Translations under genes and position numbers: made by a program
NCBI RefSeq assembly: GCF_027744825.2
Contig: NC_071342.1
Coordinates: 15,271,501-15,335,500 of the forward strand
Direction: 5' to 3'
DNA from: Synchiropus splendidus
Taxonomy: Eukaryota; Chordata; Actinopteri; Syngnathiformes; Callionymidae
DNA: 64,000 nt
Part shown: piece by piece, positions 25,167-35,910 of the stretch
How the letters are laid out: each line of letters starts with the position of its first letter
Numbering within the stretch: position 1 is the stretch's first letter
The notes under the pieces: generated by a model
Told to the model about the DNA's origin: nothing
The model's input: only the letters and a program-made list of their open reading frames with translations
The model's database searches: none

Positions 25167-25489
25167 GAGTAGGTAAGCGGGTCTGAGCGTGGATGATTTT
25201 GAAAGCGCTGGTTACTTTTTAAGGTTGGAAAAGCTCCGTATGGTTTTTGCTTTAATGACCTTGCTGGAACAAATGTGTTTATTGTCAACAATGTGCTTAC
25301 TTGTGAGTCGCACGTCAGCTGCCTGTAAAATGACTTTCAAATCTTCATCTAATCATCAGTTGTGTCAGACATGTATTTGTACACATCTACTTGTCGGCTT
25401 TAGGCTGTGTAGCTTGAGTTATAGCTCTCACCAGCTAAGTGTTAATGTTCGTAGACACAACGAGACCCATGAGGCCCAATGTTTGTTCG
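25167..25489. other. non-coding spacer
   Basis: No supported feature. It lies between a transposon copy and a possible transposase remnant, so it may also be transposon-derived. Confidence 0.4.
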
Positions 25490-25647
25490 CTAGTAAACGT
25501 GGTCGTCTCTCTCGTAGCCAGGAATGCAGATGATTGTTGACTTTTGTAAAAGCAGCTCGACCAGTGAAGCAACTGGGGATGCAGAGAGGAAGTGCCCGGT
25601 GTGTAAACTTTATAGCAGCATTTAGGACACGTGGCGTGAAGCAGCAT
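25490..25647 (-). pseudogene. possible remnant of a hAT transposase BED zinc finger
   Basis: The minus-strand frame reads HATCPKCCYKVYTPGTSSLH, then PQLLHWSSCFYKSQQSSA, then a Thr/Ser-rich segment. The Cys-x2-Cys pair, the Lys-Val-Tyr, the Gly-Thr-Ser-Ser-Leu-His run and a later His resemble the BED zinc finger of hAT transposases (CxxC ... TSSLxxHLxxxH), followed by the usual Ser/Thr-rich linker. The His spacing is off consensus and no downstream catalytic domain or dimerisation domain is visible, so at best it is a fragment. Chance resemblance is a real alternative. Confidence 0.3.
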
Positions 25648-25924
25648 GTTCAGGCTGTAAACTCTGAATTCTTGAAAAGGTAAAAGTTGATGGAAATCTC
25701 AGTTCGGTGTCGCTCACGTGAAGCTGGTCCAGTACAGAAGCCTGATAATGGACGGATCAGCGAAAACATTTCCAGCTCTTTAGCAGGGAAGGAATGGCCC
25801 AGAACAGGTTGTGTGAGCGTGTTTGCTGCTCTTTAACAATGTTCGGGCCGTGCCTCGGGGCCGTTGCTTACACCTCTAACTCAGCCAAGTGTTGGAATAT
25901 TTGCACCACATTCCTCAGACGGCG
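25648..25924. other. non-coding spacer
   Basis: Nothing recognised. Confidence 0.4.
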
Positions 25925-26210
25925 TCTCTCGCTGCGCTGTAATTACAGGAGTAGCACTTTTACCATGTCATGTTTTGAAATAATTAATGCCGTAACCTAG
26001 AGTAATGTATTCTAATGGTGTCTTTTGATAGATTGAGATGACGTTTCTCGCCTTTGCTCAATTATGACTCATTAAATTTAATAAGTAATTTGAGCTGTTG
26101 CACAGCCAGCGTGGCCAATTCTTTATTGATATGGATTTGCTCAGCCTGTGGCCTTTTGTCTCTTAAATTAGCGGTGTAAGCTTTGTTGATGTGTGACGGT
26201 AAATCAATGA
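25925..26210. promoter_or_regulatory. strong candidate conserved enhancer-like block
   Basis: Dense homeodomain-type words are visible: TAATTA at 25940-25945 and 25981-25986, CAATTATGACTCATTAA with an embedded AP-1 site TGACTCA at 26065-26071, and TTAAATTAG near 26163. ATTGATATGG, a SOX-like CTTTGTT near 26180, and ATCAATGAGTGACAG (PBX/MEIS-like) follow. There are no simple repeats, and open frames are short. Vertebrate ultraconserved non-coding elements near developmental regulators have this texture. Conservation itself was not tested. Confidence 0.4.
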
Positions 26211-27187
26211 GTGACAGCGGGAAACTCGATGTTCCGTTTTAATGCCATTAGTATTCAGAGAGAGGAGGAATTCTTAGGTGAGGCCGGGGGACCTGACCTG
26301 GACATTGTCTGCTTCGTTTGGCTCAAACTGTCCGTGTCCTTTGTGAGGTCGATCCAACAGTCGCTGCTGAGTCACGTGTGCTTGTGGAAATTTGAAATTG
26401 GCAATTTTGTCCTCCTAATGTTGGGTATTTCTTCTTTCATGTTGAGCCCAAGTGGCAGTTTTACAGGCTACCCATTTTTATTAAAGATTTTCATTTTCAT
26501 TTTAACATAAACTAAACAATAAGTTCCCCTTATTCACAGCATAAAAATACTCATTTTTTTCTCTAAATATTCAAGTTATTTTGTTCATATTTTCATCCTC
26601 CTTTTGCTCGCATTGTTTTTGTCTCTTTAGCACTCTGATTTCCTTCTACAGTCCGAAAACATGGAGGCTTTAGCTGGCACCTTTGAATTGTTGGTGTGAA
26701 CGTTTAGATCCCCTGTTGGACTTGTAACCTGTGCCCCCACATCGCACCCTTTGTGTTTGCTGTAGACTGCAGGCACCTGTGACCCCAGTAAGAGAAGAAA
26801 TGTTAGTATTTATTTAGTGTTAAATAACTTTACTCGAGATGATTCGCTTTCTTTTTTTTATATGTTGTGGTTTTACCAGAATTAATGTATTTTTTTTTAT
26901 TTTATTATTGTTATGTAATACTTTAATGCATTTCAGCACTTGATTTTCAGCAATACATTTAAAAATACTTTTTTCGTCCTAATATATCGACTTTTTTTCT
27001 CCCAATCGTCTTTTTTTAAATGCTATTGTTGAGCCTTTGTAAATATTTGTAATGCCCTCTACTGACAATAATGTCTGAAAAAATTACATGTATTATCACG
27101 ATTGTTCTTCTGAAACACTGTCTCAAATGTTTATTTTACCCTTGTGTCTTAATCAAACGTGTATCATATTTTGTGTCCAGTTAGCCG
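26211..27187. other. AT-rich spacer
   Basis: No gene supported. A short exon-like word series follows tttccttctacag at 26651 but stops within 45 bases. T-rich runs occupy 26850-27020. Confidence 0.5.
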
Positions 27188-27243
27188 CACCATGACTAAA
27201 TCTAGGTATGTGCATAGCCACATACCTAGTTTTAGTCATGGTG
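27188..27243. ncRNA. near-perfect 25-bp inverted repeat (hairpin) with 6-base loop
   Basis: Arm one (27188-27212) and arm two (27219-27243) are reverse complements over 25 bases with a single mismatch, separated by catagc. RNA from either strand would fold into a stable stem. A microRNA precursor is possible, but the loop is short and the stem too perfect for a typical animal pre-miRNA, and the arms match no microRNA I remember. A palindromic remnant of a small inverted-repeat transposon is equally likely. The structure itself is certain; the class is not. Confidence 0.4.
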
Positions 27244-27599
27244 GTAGTATCAGAAGAAGTAAAACACGGCAATATAGGTTAACCTGCTTTGTTGATACAG
27301 CTGCTGTCACTGTCCTTTTGTGTGCACTGAGAAGTTAATCAGGAGATGGTTATTGTCTAAATAACTGTTTCTTCACAGTATTAAATAGGGAGTCCCATTC
27401 GGCAGCCCCTCCCTTTCATGACAACATCCCGGTGTGGCGTGTGAGAACAAGGCACCAGCTCCGTTACAAGATGAGGCAGGTTCCAGTTAAAGTCCCTGAT
27501 CAGCAGAAAGTATTTAGAAACCCAACCTCACCAAAACATGAACCTTTTTCTGAGTGACAGGAAATATTTGATGTTATCTCCGATGAGACGATCATATTT
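27244..27599. other. non-coding spacer
   Basis: No feature supported. Confidence 0.4.
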
Positions 27600-28040
27600 T
27601 ATCAGATCTCCACAATTATTTTGCTGCCATTACCAGCGGAGGCGAGGAAAGAAGTGGTGATAAAAAGGGAATTTGCTGTTAAGTATCTGCAAATGTGTAC
27701 GTAATTGGCAATGACATCACTGTGTAATTCACCGCCATCTTTGTCGAGCAGCGGGTCCATGATGTTATCCATCACCGGGTCTGTGTCTGGCGTCGTCAAT
27801 TACCCGGAGGAAAACAACATTAGATGCCTGAATGGGACACAGAGCTGTGGCAGGGCCTGACATGGTTGTGTTATATGATTACACAACCTGTTGGCTGTCC
27901 GCCTGTCAAGTGTCTCCCTGCTCTGATGAATGGCTGTAATATGTCGCGCATCACAACACGCCACGCCACACACTCATTAATGGCTCCTCATAATGCCCGG
28001 GACCTACCTCCGGTGCTGAGGCAGAATTCACTCCAAGGGG
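27600..28040. promoter_or_regulatory. candidate conserved regulatory block
   Basis: A long, complex block without repeats, containing CACAATTATTTTGCTGCC, GTACGTAATTGGCAATGACATCA and ACTCATTAATGGCTCCTCATAA words. The composition and homeodomain-type cores resemble conserved non-coding elements. Frames on both strands are short and overlap, which is not coding behaviour. Confidence 0.3.
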
Positions 28041-28752
28041 GGACTCTGGAGTGAAAAATGGCATTCATGAGCTAGTTTCATTCACGGCAATAAACAAAAG
28101 AAACATGATGTTCTCATTTCAATAATTCGATGAATGGCATGGCGGTGTGCCAGCATGAGAGTAACATGAGTAACTCTTAATAAAACTACAAAGTATCGTA
28201 CAAGTAGGCTGAAGGAGGGGCGGGGGGAAGAAGTGCGGCACATATGCTGTTCACCGCCATACGTGTCCATCTGGGTCTCATTTGCATAGATTAGAACAAG
28301 TGTGTGCCAAACATGTGAGAACATGACAATGGCGGCGCTGGTTGAAGCAGACTGTCGGATGCTGTCTGAAGCAGAGCTGATTGCTCTTTCTTTGGAGAAA
28401 TCAGGAGACAGGCTTTCTGCCACGCTCCCAACTACTCAACTCTCTACTTTAACAAACAGTGTTAATTCTGAGCAGAGCGCTTTGAAAGTGCCGTGTTGGC
28501 AGTGGGTTTAAAAAAAAAAAAAAAAAGTGGGACCGTGTTAAGGGTTTTTAGAGGAAAAATGCATCGCTTTTCGTCTTCATCATTTGCTCATTACTTTTTT
28601 AGTCAGGCAAAAGTGAGGGCTTATTTTCATCAGATGGACCCGTCATGTATTTTAGGAGCTGTCAATAAGGCACCACATGCCTGCTGCAATAGAGTCAAAC
28701 TACAGCCGGCTGAATGAAGTCCTAGTTCAAGGTAAATATTCGCCGACTTTAT
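28041..28752. other. non-coding spacer
   Basis: Contains an octamer word ATTTGCAT at 28280-28287 and the A17 run annotated below. No gene supported. Confidence 0.5.
28510..28526 (+). repeat. A17 homopolymer tract
   Basis: An uninterrupted run of 17 A. It could be the tail of an old retroposed sequence, but nothing upstream is recognisable as one. Confidence 0.9.
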
Positions 28753-29162
28753 CAGGGTTTCTGCTAACTAAACTGGTCTCTTTTTAAAGCTGAAATCTCT
28801 TTGATCAAATGTATCAAAACAAAGGGTAAAACATCAAAACTAGCGGATAACGCGTAACGCCTCACGGAGGTGGACATGAATATGGGGGGTTTTGGTGTGT
28901 TTTATGGAAAAATATAATGACCAAAGCCAATTGCTCAGGGAGCTCAAGTCATGCATACATATGAAGAGACAGACCGCAGATTGGAGACAAATGTTCTTTA
29001 TGATTAAAAACATTTTTTAATGGTACCTATTCAGTAAATGTCCTAAAATTTCCCTTCTTTGCTTCTCTATTGCTTCTCCATTGGCGCTCCATTCGGGGGT
29101 AGGGGGAGGTTTGTAGAGAAGGGGCCCGTGACAGTTTAAAAAAAATCCTGGCGGAAACCTTG
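28753..29162 (+). mobile_element. non-autonomous DNA transposon, CAGGGTTTCC family, copy 4
   Basis: Left end cagggtttctgc and right end ggcggaaaccttg form imperfect terminal inverted repeats. Internally it carries tcaaaactagcggataacgc, the core ggaggtggacatgaa at 28866-28880, gattggagacaaatg and atgattaaaaacatt in the same order as copies 3 and 5. The length is about 410 bases with no coding capacity. The CAGGG terminus suggests the hAT superfamily, but no 8-base target duplication is visible, so the superfamily is inferred. Confidence 0.85.
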
Positions 29163-32153
29163 GTAATGATAACTTGCATGATGGATTATTTTCTTGGTTC
29201 CTCTGAATGTGTTTTATTGACTCAATAAATCAAAAATGAATCAAAATGAAATTTAGAGTTGTAAGGACCTCATTTTTTTTCTACATCTTTTTGACACGTT
29301 TACAGAGACAAATGGAGGCAAAATTATTCCATATATTATACTTTATATATTATATATATTAACATTTCAAATGGAAATAAGCATTATAAGCATTATATTC
29401 TATTGAAAAACAAAGGGTCTTTTGTATGTGATGGTTAAAAGCTGTTTCCTGAATCTTTCCCCAAGTCTAGTCACATATTTATGGCCACACCCTTCAAAAC
29501 CAAGCTCCTTCATTCAGTAGCTCCTCTGCTTAATGGGGTGTTTGGGGGAAGCCAAACCTAGCTACGCGAGCGACGTGCCATTTAGAGTCACTACTTAAGC
29601 TCTGGGAGGAAACCTGAGTGCCTGGACTATACCCACATGAGCAAGTTTTTCTACTTCAATCTTCAAATTTCATGAAACTATGGTCAAAGTGAAGGTGCAA
29701 GTAAATGTTTTCAATATATTTAATACAAACTTTATGGAGGTGCAGACTTTAAATTCCTGCCTTGCTCAGCAGTTTTCCTCTCAAAGCCCATGTAGCGATG
29801 CGCGCCTGTGTCCCTGTAGTATAAAGGAGTCTGAATGTGCTTTTGTGTTATTGTATGTTTCTCCGTCTCAGCTTGAGTTTCCCAGTTTGAAATGCAACAC
29901 CTGCAGATGTGTCTTGTAAATTGCATCCCCCAGTTTCGCCGCTGCTCAGTGGGGACCCGTGAAACAAAGCAATTAAAGCACTACTCTTCTGGTGGAGGTT
30001 TCAGTGTGTGGCTTTCCTGGTCCTTGTATCAGACTGTGAATGGGGTTATTATTATGTTCTTTTTTTATTATTGTGTGGCATGATAGAGTAACTGACACTG
30101 GCTGTATGACAAAACTTAAACTAACAAAACTAGTAATACACGTGTAGTACAATAATTATTAGATGTAGCTACACACCTAAAGTTGCCTGGTGGCTTCTTA
30201 GCTGTAAACAAAATGACACTATTAATGAACTGTCTTAGATGATGCATTAAGCGTCGGGTCAACAAGTTGCGATTAGTGATGAGAAGTAGGACATTTTCAT
30301 ATCAAGAAAGATATATAGTGTATAGTCGGGAAGAAGTTAAATACAAGTTAGGAATGTTGGAGGAATGTATTGGGAGAAATTCAATAAAATAAAATACAAT
30401 AAAGCACATTTAAAAATAGTACAACACCATAAATGGAGAAAAAATGTCCAAGTCCAAATGATGAAATGACATGTTTGAAACCCTACTTGAAAAGATATAC
30501 TATACAGTCTCTTCTCTCCTCTTCTGTGCTCCATGTGAGCACATTGCTTTAACTAGAAAATATAACAAGCAACATACTGCAAAATATGGTCTATGAATAA
30601 TAGCACAGCACAAAGTGACGTGTAATATATTGTTAATAATTCAATAAAGAGAAAAGTGCAAATGTTAGGCTACAAATTGGGAGTGTGGGAGCAAACTGTT
30701 AAGCACATCTTATTTTGTTTGTAAATTTGAACAGTGATGTTGTCACTCACTATGTTGTCAGCATGCTCATCATCGCTTGTACAAATGTAGATCAATAAAA
30801 GAAGATGGTGTTGACCTGGTAAACATAGAAAGGTTTCCATGGTTATCGAAACATTTGTATTCATATCAAGTTCTCCGAGTCTCCTTCAGGCATCAGAGTT
30901 CCATATAATTTGTTGATGATTTGAAATTCAACTGTTGAATTTGAAAAGTGTTTTATCTTCATTTAATTACCTACTTCTTAACTCATTACGTCTGAAATTA
31001 AATATTAAAATCTCTTTTAGAATGAAAGCAGTGATATATAAAGTATTTGAAAGACTTTTTTTTATCTCAATCACAATGTTAGTATTGTCATATTCAACTG
31101 TTTAAATAAAGAGGTCAGAGGTCACTGACAACCTGTTGACACTGAACAGATTTATGCAGCATGTGCTCCGGCAGCCGCCCCCATACCAACACACACGCAT
31201 ACACACCGTCAGTTTTTTCTGTGCCGCAATTTGCAGCGATGGTTTCTTGTTGCTGCTATGTGGGTTCTTCGAGCGCCACATGCGAGAGCCCCACTTCTTC
31301 ACTGCACTACTCCCTGACCCCCCCTAATTGAGAACGGCTGTGGAAGGAGAGGGCTGCAGAGATAGAAGGAGCAAGCTCTCGTGCGAGCAAGAGGGAAAGT
31401 AAGAACAAAAGAATGAGGGAATGAAAGGAGAAAACGCCTGTCCAACACTGGTCATGTATACAATGGGTGCAACTCTTGACCTCATGTTGGAAGTTTGGTC
31501 CTTATAAGCTGATCTCCGCTTGGGAGTTAAAGAGAAAAATCACAATATCCTAAATAGAAATTCAAATCTTGATGTGCTTTCGCGAGAGAATACGTGAGTG
31601 AAGCCATGTTTGGATCGGTGAGCGTGTCTCTTCAAGGAAAATCAAACCGGGAGTCAAGAAGAGGAGGGGGTGACAGCTGCACACATGTCTTAGTGGGTGA
31701 CGGGTCTGTCCGTCTGTCAGAGCAGATATTTCGGTCTGTTTAGTGCTGCCTTACTGGCTGCCAGAGACACTCCTCATGTCATCGCTGGGTGCCTGCTGTC
31801 ACTGGCTAAAAAGGAGAGAGGGAGCAGAGAGTGTGTTTGTGTGTGAATATGAGAGTGACAGAGAGGAAAACTCGAGCAGCTGTCTTGAAAGCTTCTCTAC
31901 TCTGTCAGGGAATCTTGAATCTGTTTTTCCTCTCAGATGTCTGACAGTGTTTCAGGCACCTTTCTGCTGTAAGTGGAGCACATGCTGGATCTCTGCCTGA
32001 TGCACCACTTGTCTGCAAAGCCAGGGCCAGCCATTAATGTTTCCAGTGACCCTGGTTGTGATTATGCAAAAGCATGGCGAATTTAGATGGGAATGTAGAG
32101 AGGACGTTAAGAATGAGCTCCTGTACAAGGTCATGGGGTTAAAGGATCTAAGG
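29163..32153. other. AT-rich spacer
   Basis: No gene, RNA or bounded repeat was recognised. A 32-base unit at 31937-31968 has a good acceptor (tttttcctctcag) and donor (GTAAGTG), but its length would shift a reading frame and it has no partners. Confidence 0.5.
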
Positions 32154-32450
32154 CAGGGGTCACCAACCTTTTAGCAACCGTGAGCCACTCCAAGGTCACT
32201 GTGCGACCCGAATTCGGTTCACTACACGCTTCTGAAATCACGATATATAATGGATTATAAATGATATTCCTCTCAAATACTTTTTCACAATAATTGTGTC
32301 AAAAAAATTAAACAAACTCAAACCTAAAAAGATGGTTATTACATGAAAAGTTATTAAAAGTTATTTATTTATTTATTTTTTTGTGGGTGACAACTGATTT
32401 AAGGAGTGTGAGATCAACATCAGATTGCTGCAGCTGTATCAGTCGTGAGC
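32154..32450 (+). mobile_element. hAT-like remnant, CAGGGGTCACCAACC end
   Basis: The left end caggggtcaccaacctttt is a typical non-autonomous hAT terminus, and the following gagccactccaaggtcactgtgcgacc fits the usual subterminal region. The right end cannot be placed. A word near 32410 (gtgagatcaac) may be subterminal, so the end coordinate is a guess. No coding capacity. Confidence 0.5.
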
Positions 32451-32499
32451 AGGGATTGGACTCTTTCATAAAGATGGTGAGTGAGAAACTTCATCGTCG

Positions 32500-32600
32500 G
32501 GAATAGGACTGTATATTGGCAGTAATCTGGCGGTACGATCTAGCAGTGTCGATACTATATAGCACGGTGTATTGCCAGGGTTCTCCGCAGGAATATGTGA
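32500..32600 (+). mobile_element. dispersed-repeat fragment, 'tgtatattggca' family, copy 2
   Basis: aggactgtatattggcag, then aatctggcggtacgatc and gtgtcgatactat, parallel the minus-strand reading of 3391-3565. It is a truncated copy in the opposite orientation. Ends approximate. Confidence 0.5.
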
Positions 32601-34032
32601 TTTGGTGTCTCCGATTTGGGGTTTGGATTTTGAGGACAGGGAACACTATAGCAGAGTGCATTGTGCATCCTTCATGGTCCTCCTTAAAGTCCTACCTTAA
32701 AAGGCGGAGTCCAACTCGACTGATGGGGAGGCAGCACTGACTTTGGAGGCATATTTGACTAAAACTAATGGGGTTTTCCCCAGTGCTTAAGCTACATGTG
32801 GACCCCCCTTATTCATTCCAAAGATGTCTGAGCGGTGGTCACAGAAGTGCAGTTAAATATTCAGAACAAAGCAAATTATTTAGATGATGCATGGAGTGAA
32901 ACATTGTTGTATTGTAAATACATTCTACGCAGATGTGTAATAAAAGTAAGATGTGTGTAGAAGTTGGAATTGACCAGCTGGGGCTGAGATGCTCAGCTCC
33001 AATGTAAAATGTTATGTACACCATTGACTCATCATAAGTTTATAAGTGTATTCATACACTACCTAAAGAGAATTGTTTTTTATCACAGCCTGGACTCCTT
33101 TGTCTAACATAAAGCCATCATATCTATTATCACAGCACGGTGCACTTACTCATCACCATTATGCTCCAAAGACAGGAGATGGTAGCCGCACTGCAAACAG
33201 CTGTTATGAAACCAGCGGTTGAATAAAGACCTGCCATTTATGGTCTGTATTGCAAATGGCTCAGAATTATCTTTAGATATAATCCAGCCAAATTTTTCCT
33301 GGTATCAGGGAAGCTTCACTTTCCCATGCAGTCATGGTGGCTACTAATTTGGATGTGTAGTTCGAAAAAGTTATTCATGGCACAGTTCCATACCAGTTGG
33401 GAGAAGTTTGAACCATCTATTTTTGTCCTCTCCTTGGCTGACACGTGTTCAATTCAGATGCCAATATAGGTCTGAACAACTGATCAGGCTAGAACCACCT
33501 GCAGAGCTGGGCTGACTGTGGTCGTAAATACTGTACTGACCCGAGCTCAATAAACTGTCCTGGTTTTCAGGCAAAAAGTGTCCTTTCATTTACATCAACC
33601 AGGCACGCCAAAAATGATAATGAACAGCCTGTTGTCTCCTTCCTTCTGCGCTCACTTGGAGGCCTCTGAACACAGCCACCGGTGCATTCAGGTGTGACGG
33701 AATTCTTTGTGGCACATTCAGATGGTGAAACAAGTTAGTGTTTATGGGCACTTTCGCAAATAAACAATTTCAAAGTTCTGCTACTGGAGCGTTGAAGTTT
33801 CCAGATCCTGCATATTTAGTGGAATTATGATCAAGCATATACAATAATACAAATATTTTTTAATCTCTTGGTGCCACCAGCTTGATGCCCACTTCGGCGG
33901 AGAGGATAATCTGACCCTGGTTGCAAATAAGAAGCACTGTCACCTTTGAAAAATGACATCAATGTTAACAAATGTTTGTTTTGAACAAGATTGTTCACAC
34001 GAACTGAACATAAAAACTTGAAGTGCATCAAT
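32601..34032. other. non-coding spacer, one possible regulatory stretch and one LTR-like tail
   Basis: 33050-33330 is repeat-free and conserved-looking in texture. At 33546-33595 a polyadenylation signal AATAAA is followed about 40 bases later by a sequence ending in ttcatttaca, as at the end of a long terminal repeat, but no matching 5' boundary or second copy was found. Confidence 0.35.
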
Positions 34033-34225
34033 AAGGGCTGTCAATACGTTACATTTTTAATCTCAATTAATCCCACGTGTAAAATTAATAATGTAATATT
34101 AATGACAAATATGTTGTGAATGTAACTTAAAGGAAGATTTTATCAACACAAGAATGGACAATAGTGCTTTCAATGTTGTGCTTTCAGCATGTTGTTGAAT
34201 CCCAAATATGTGATTAATCTAACTA
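34033..34225 (+). mobile_element. dispersed-repeat remnant, 'agggctgtcaa...ttaatc' type
   Basis: Starts agggctgtcaatacgtta followed by TTAATC-rich sequence and ends near gtgattaatc. From memory, sequences beginning GGGCTGTCAA and full of ATTAATC words are widespread small DNA-transposon remnants in fish and other vertebrates. Not confirmed by a second copy in this window. Confidence 0.35.
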
Positions 34226-35875
34226 AAGGCTTGAGGTCCTCCTGAAATGTCCCGGGGTGTCGGGATGTTCCCTGATGTGTGATGTGTAAGTGTTTGTTGG
34301 ACATGTGCCCTCCTACATTCTGACTTGTTGGTGCAGCCAACATCTTCAGCAGCATCTTCATGCTTCCATGGGCCAGTTCTGATATGGAATATCCCTACTG
34401 TTTGCCATGACTTGGCAGCTCCTTGTATCTTGAATGTCAGTGGAATAATCCAGCTGTCTGAGGACAATCAAACAGCCATCATAGAGGATGCGCTGCAGTT
34501 TTTCTCTAAAGCACACATGCAACAGTGAGTGACAGGAGCGTGGTGGAGTACAGCTCAACTAGCAGCGATATTAAAAACAAACTGGTAGGAGGGCAAGTCT
34601 GTCAGTTTTCATGTGTGGGCGCTTCATTTTACATGAAATATTTAGCAAAAATAGGAAGCTGTTTTTAAATTTCCTGGGTCAACTCGATGTCAGTGTGGGT
34701 GGCACTAGGAGACAGAGAAGCTGTTTCTGGCTGACATTGGTTCCTGAAGTAAACCTGCTGCGCTCCAGACAGTTTTACTTCAGGATTTTGTCTTTTTCAA
34801 CTGAACTAAATTCCGCAGCTCACTGGTGCCTCCGAGCCCACACTTTAGCATGATGACCATGAATTATTCATTATGAATTAGTGGATCTCTTGAGGATAGT
34901 GGATCATGATGAATGTTTACAGCGTCCACTTCAACTTCACTTGAGCTTCTTAACTTACCGTTTCAGCTGCATCATAATGTTTTAGGAGTAATGAATAATA
35001 TTTTCTTTTGTAATTCTAATGGCATAACAGGACACAATAGAACATATGTCAGTGTTGCTCTTTTATGCCTCTTTTGTAACAGGTGTTTTTAACATGAAAA
35101 AAAAAGATTTTTCCAAATTCTGGTGTCTAATACCCACATTATAATCCACATAATATGTAAACCAGGTGCTTTTCTTTTTCCTTTCAACCCATTGTTTCAT
35201 CATACAACATGACTCACTGGTAATTGCAGGTAAGCATCAGATAAATAATATAAGGTGACCCTGAAACGAAGAGAAAAAAACTGTACTTGGACACTTCAAT
35301 ATTTTTTAGCATTAACTCCTGGCCATTGACTGATTGCAGTCATATGTTTAAATACTGCTAAATACTTGCATGTGTCGTAGTCCGACCGTGGAGTGAGGTA
35401 ATGGAATTTACAAAAACAAACTTTAAAGTAGTTGGAAGTACAGTTCAAATTTTTTGCTCCTAAAGCATTTTTGTGTTTGACGGTTTGGTTCTTTCAGCTT
35501 TGTACAATGATGTTATCAGACATCGTAACCTTTGTCAACTCTCGTGTGACCAATAGAATTTTAAAGTAACAGGTCATATGAACTGTGAGGAAAAAGAGCT
35601 GTCTTTATTTTTCCGACTGTAATTCCCAGTCTGGAAAATCCCTGACTCCCAACAAGGGTGTGAGCGCTCATTGCCCATAATTTTGATAACAATAGTCACA
35701 GTTCTGTGTCTGTCCCGTCCCTGCTCCGGCTCTGCGATGACTTTGTGACCGCGCGCTGACGTCTGCGCTCTGCAGGTTAACGTTGTTATCTCTGTACGTA
35801 ACTTGAACCCTCAACCTACATGGGTACGTGTGTGTGGTTTCGTGTGTGTGATCTTGCAGCTGCAGGACCCGTCTC
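34226..35875. other. non-coding spacer with a weak exon-like frame
   Basis: A frame ending at 34528 (+) contains LNVSGIIQLSEDNQTAIIED and is bounded by a possible acceptor (ggcag at 34418) and donor (GTGAGT at 34525), but the pyrimidine tract is poor and the peptide is unrecognised. The rest is AT-rich without features. Confidence 0.35.
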
Positions 35876-35885
35876 TTCCCCCGTC

Positions 35886-35910
35886 CCTCTCTCTCTCTCT
35901 GTCTCTCTCT
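35886..35910 (+). repeat. (CT)n microsatellite with one interruption
   Basis: Alternating CT with a single G interruption, followed by a C run. Read directly. Confidence 0.9.

Noticed and set aside
26650..26697. Short exon-like unit after tttccttctacag reading SENMEALAGTFELL
   Set aside because: A brief resemblance to lipocalin/FABP-type starts, but it stops after about 15 codons and nothing follows.
31937..31968. 32-base unit with good acceptor and GTAAGT donor
   Set aside because: Length is not a multiple of three and there are no neighbouring exons. A chance pairing is likely.
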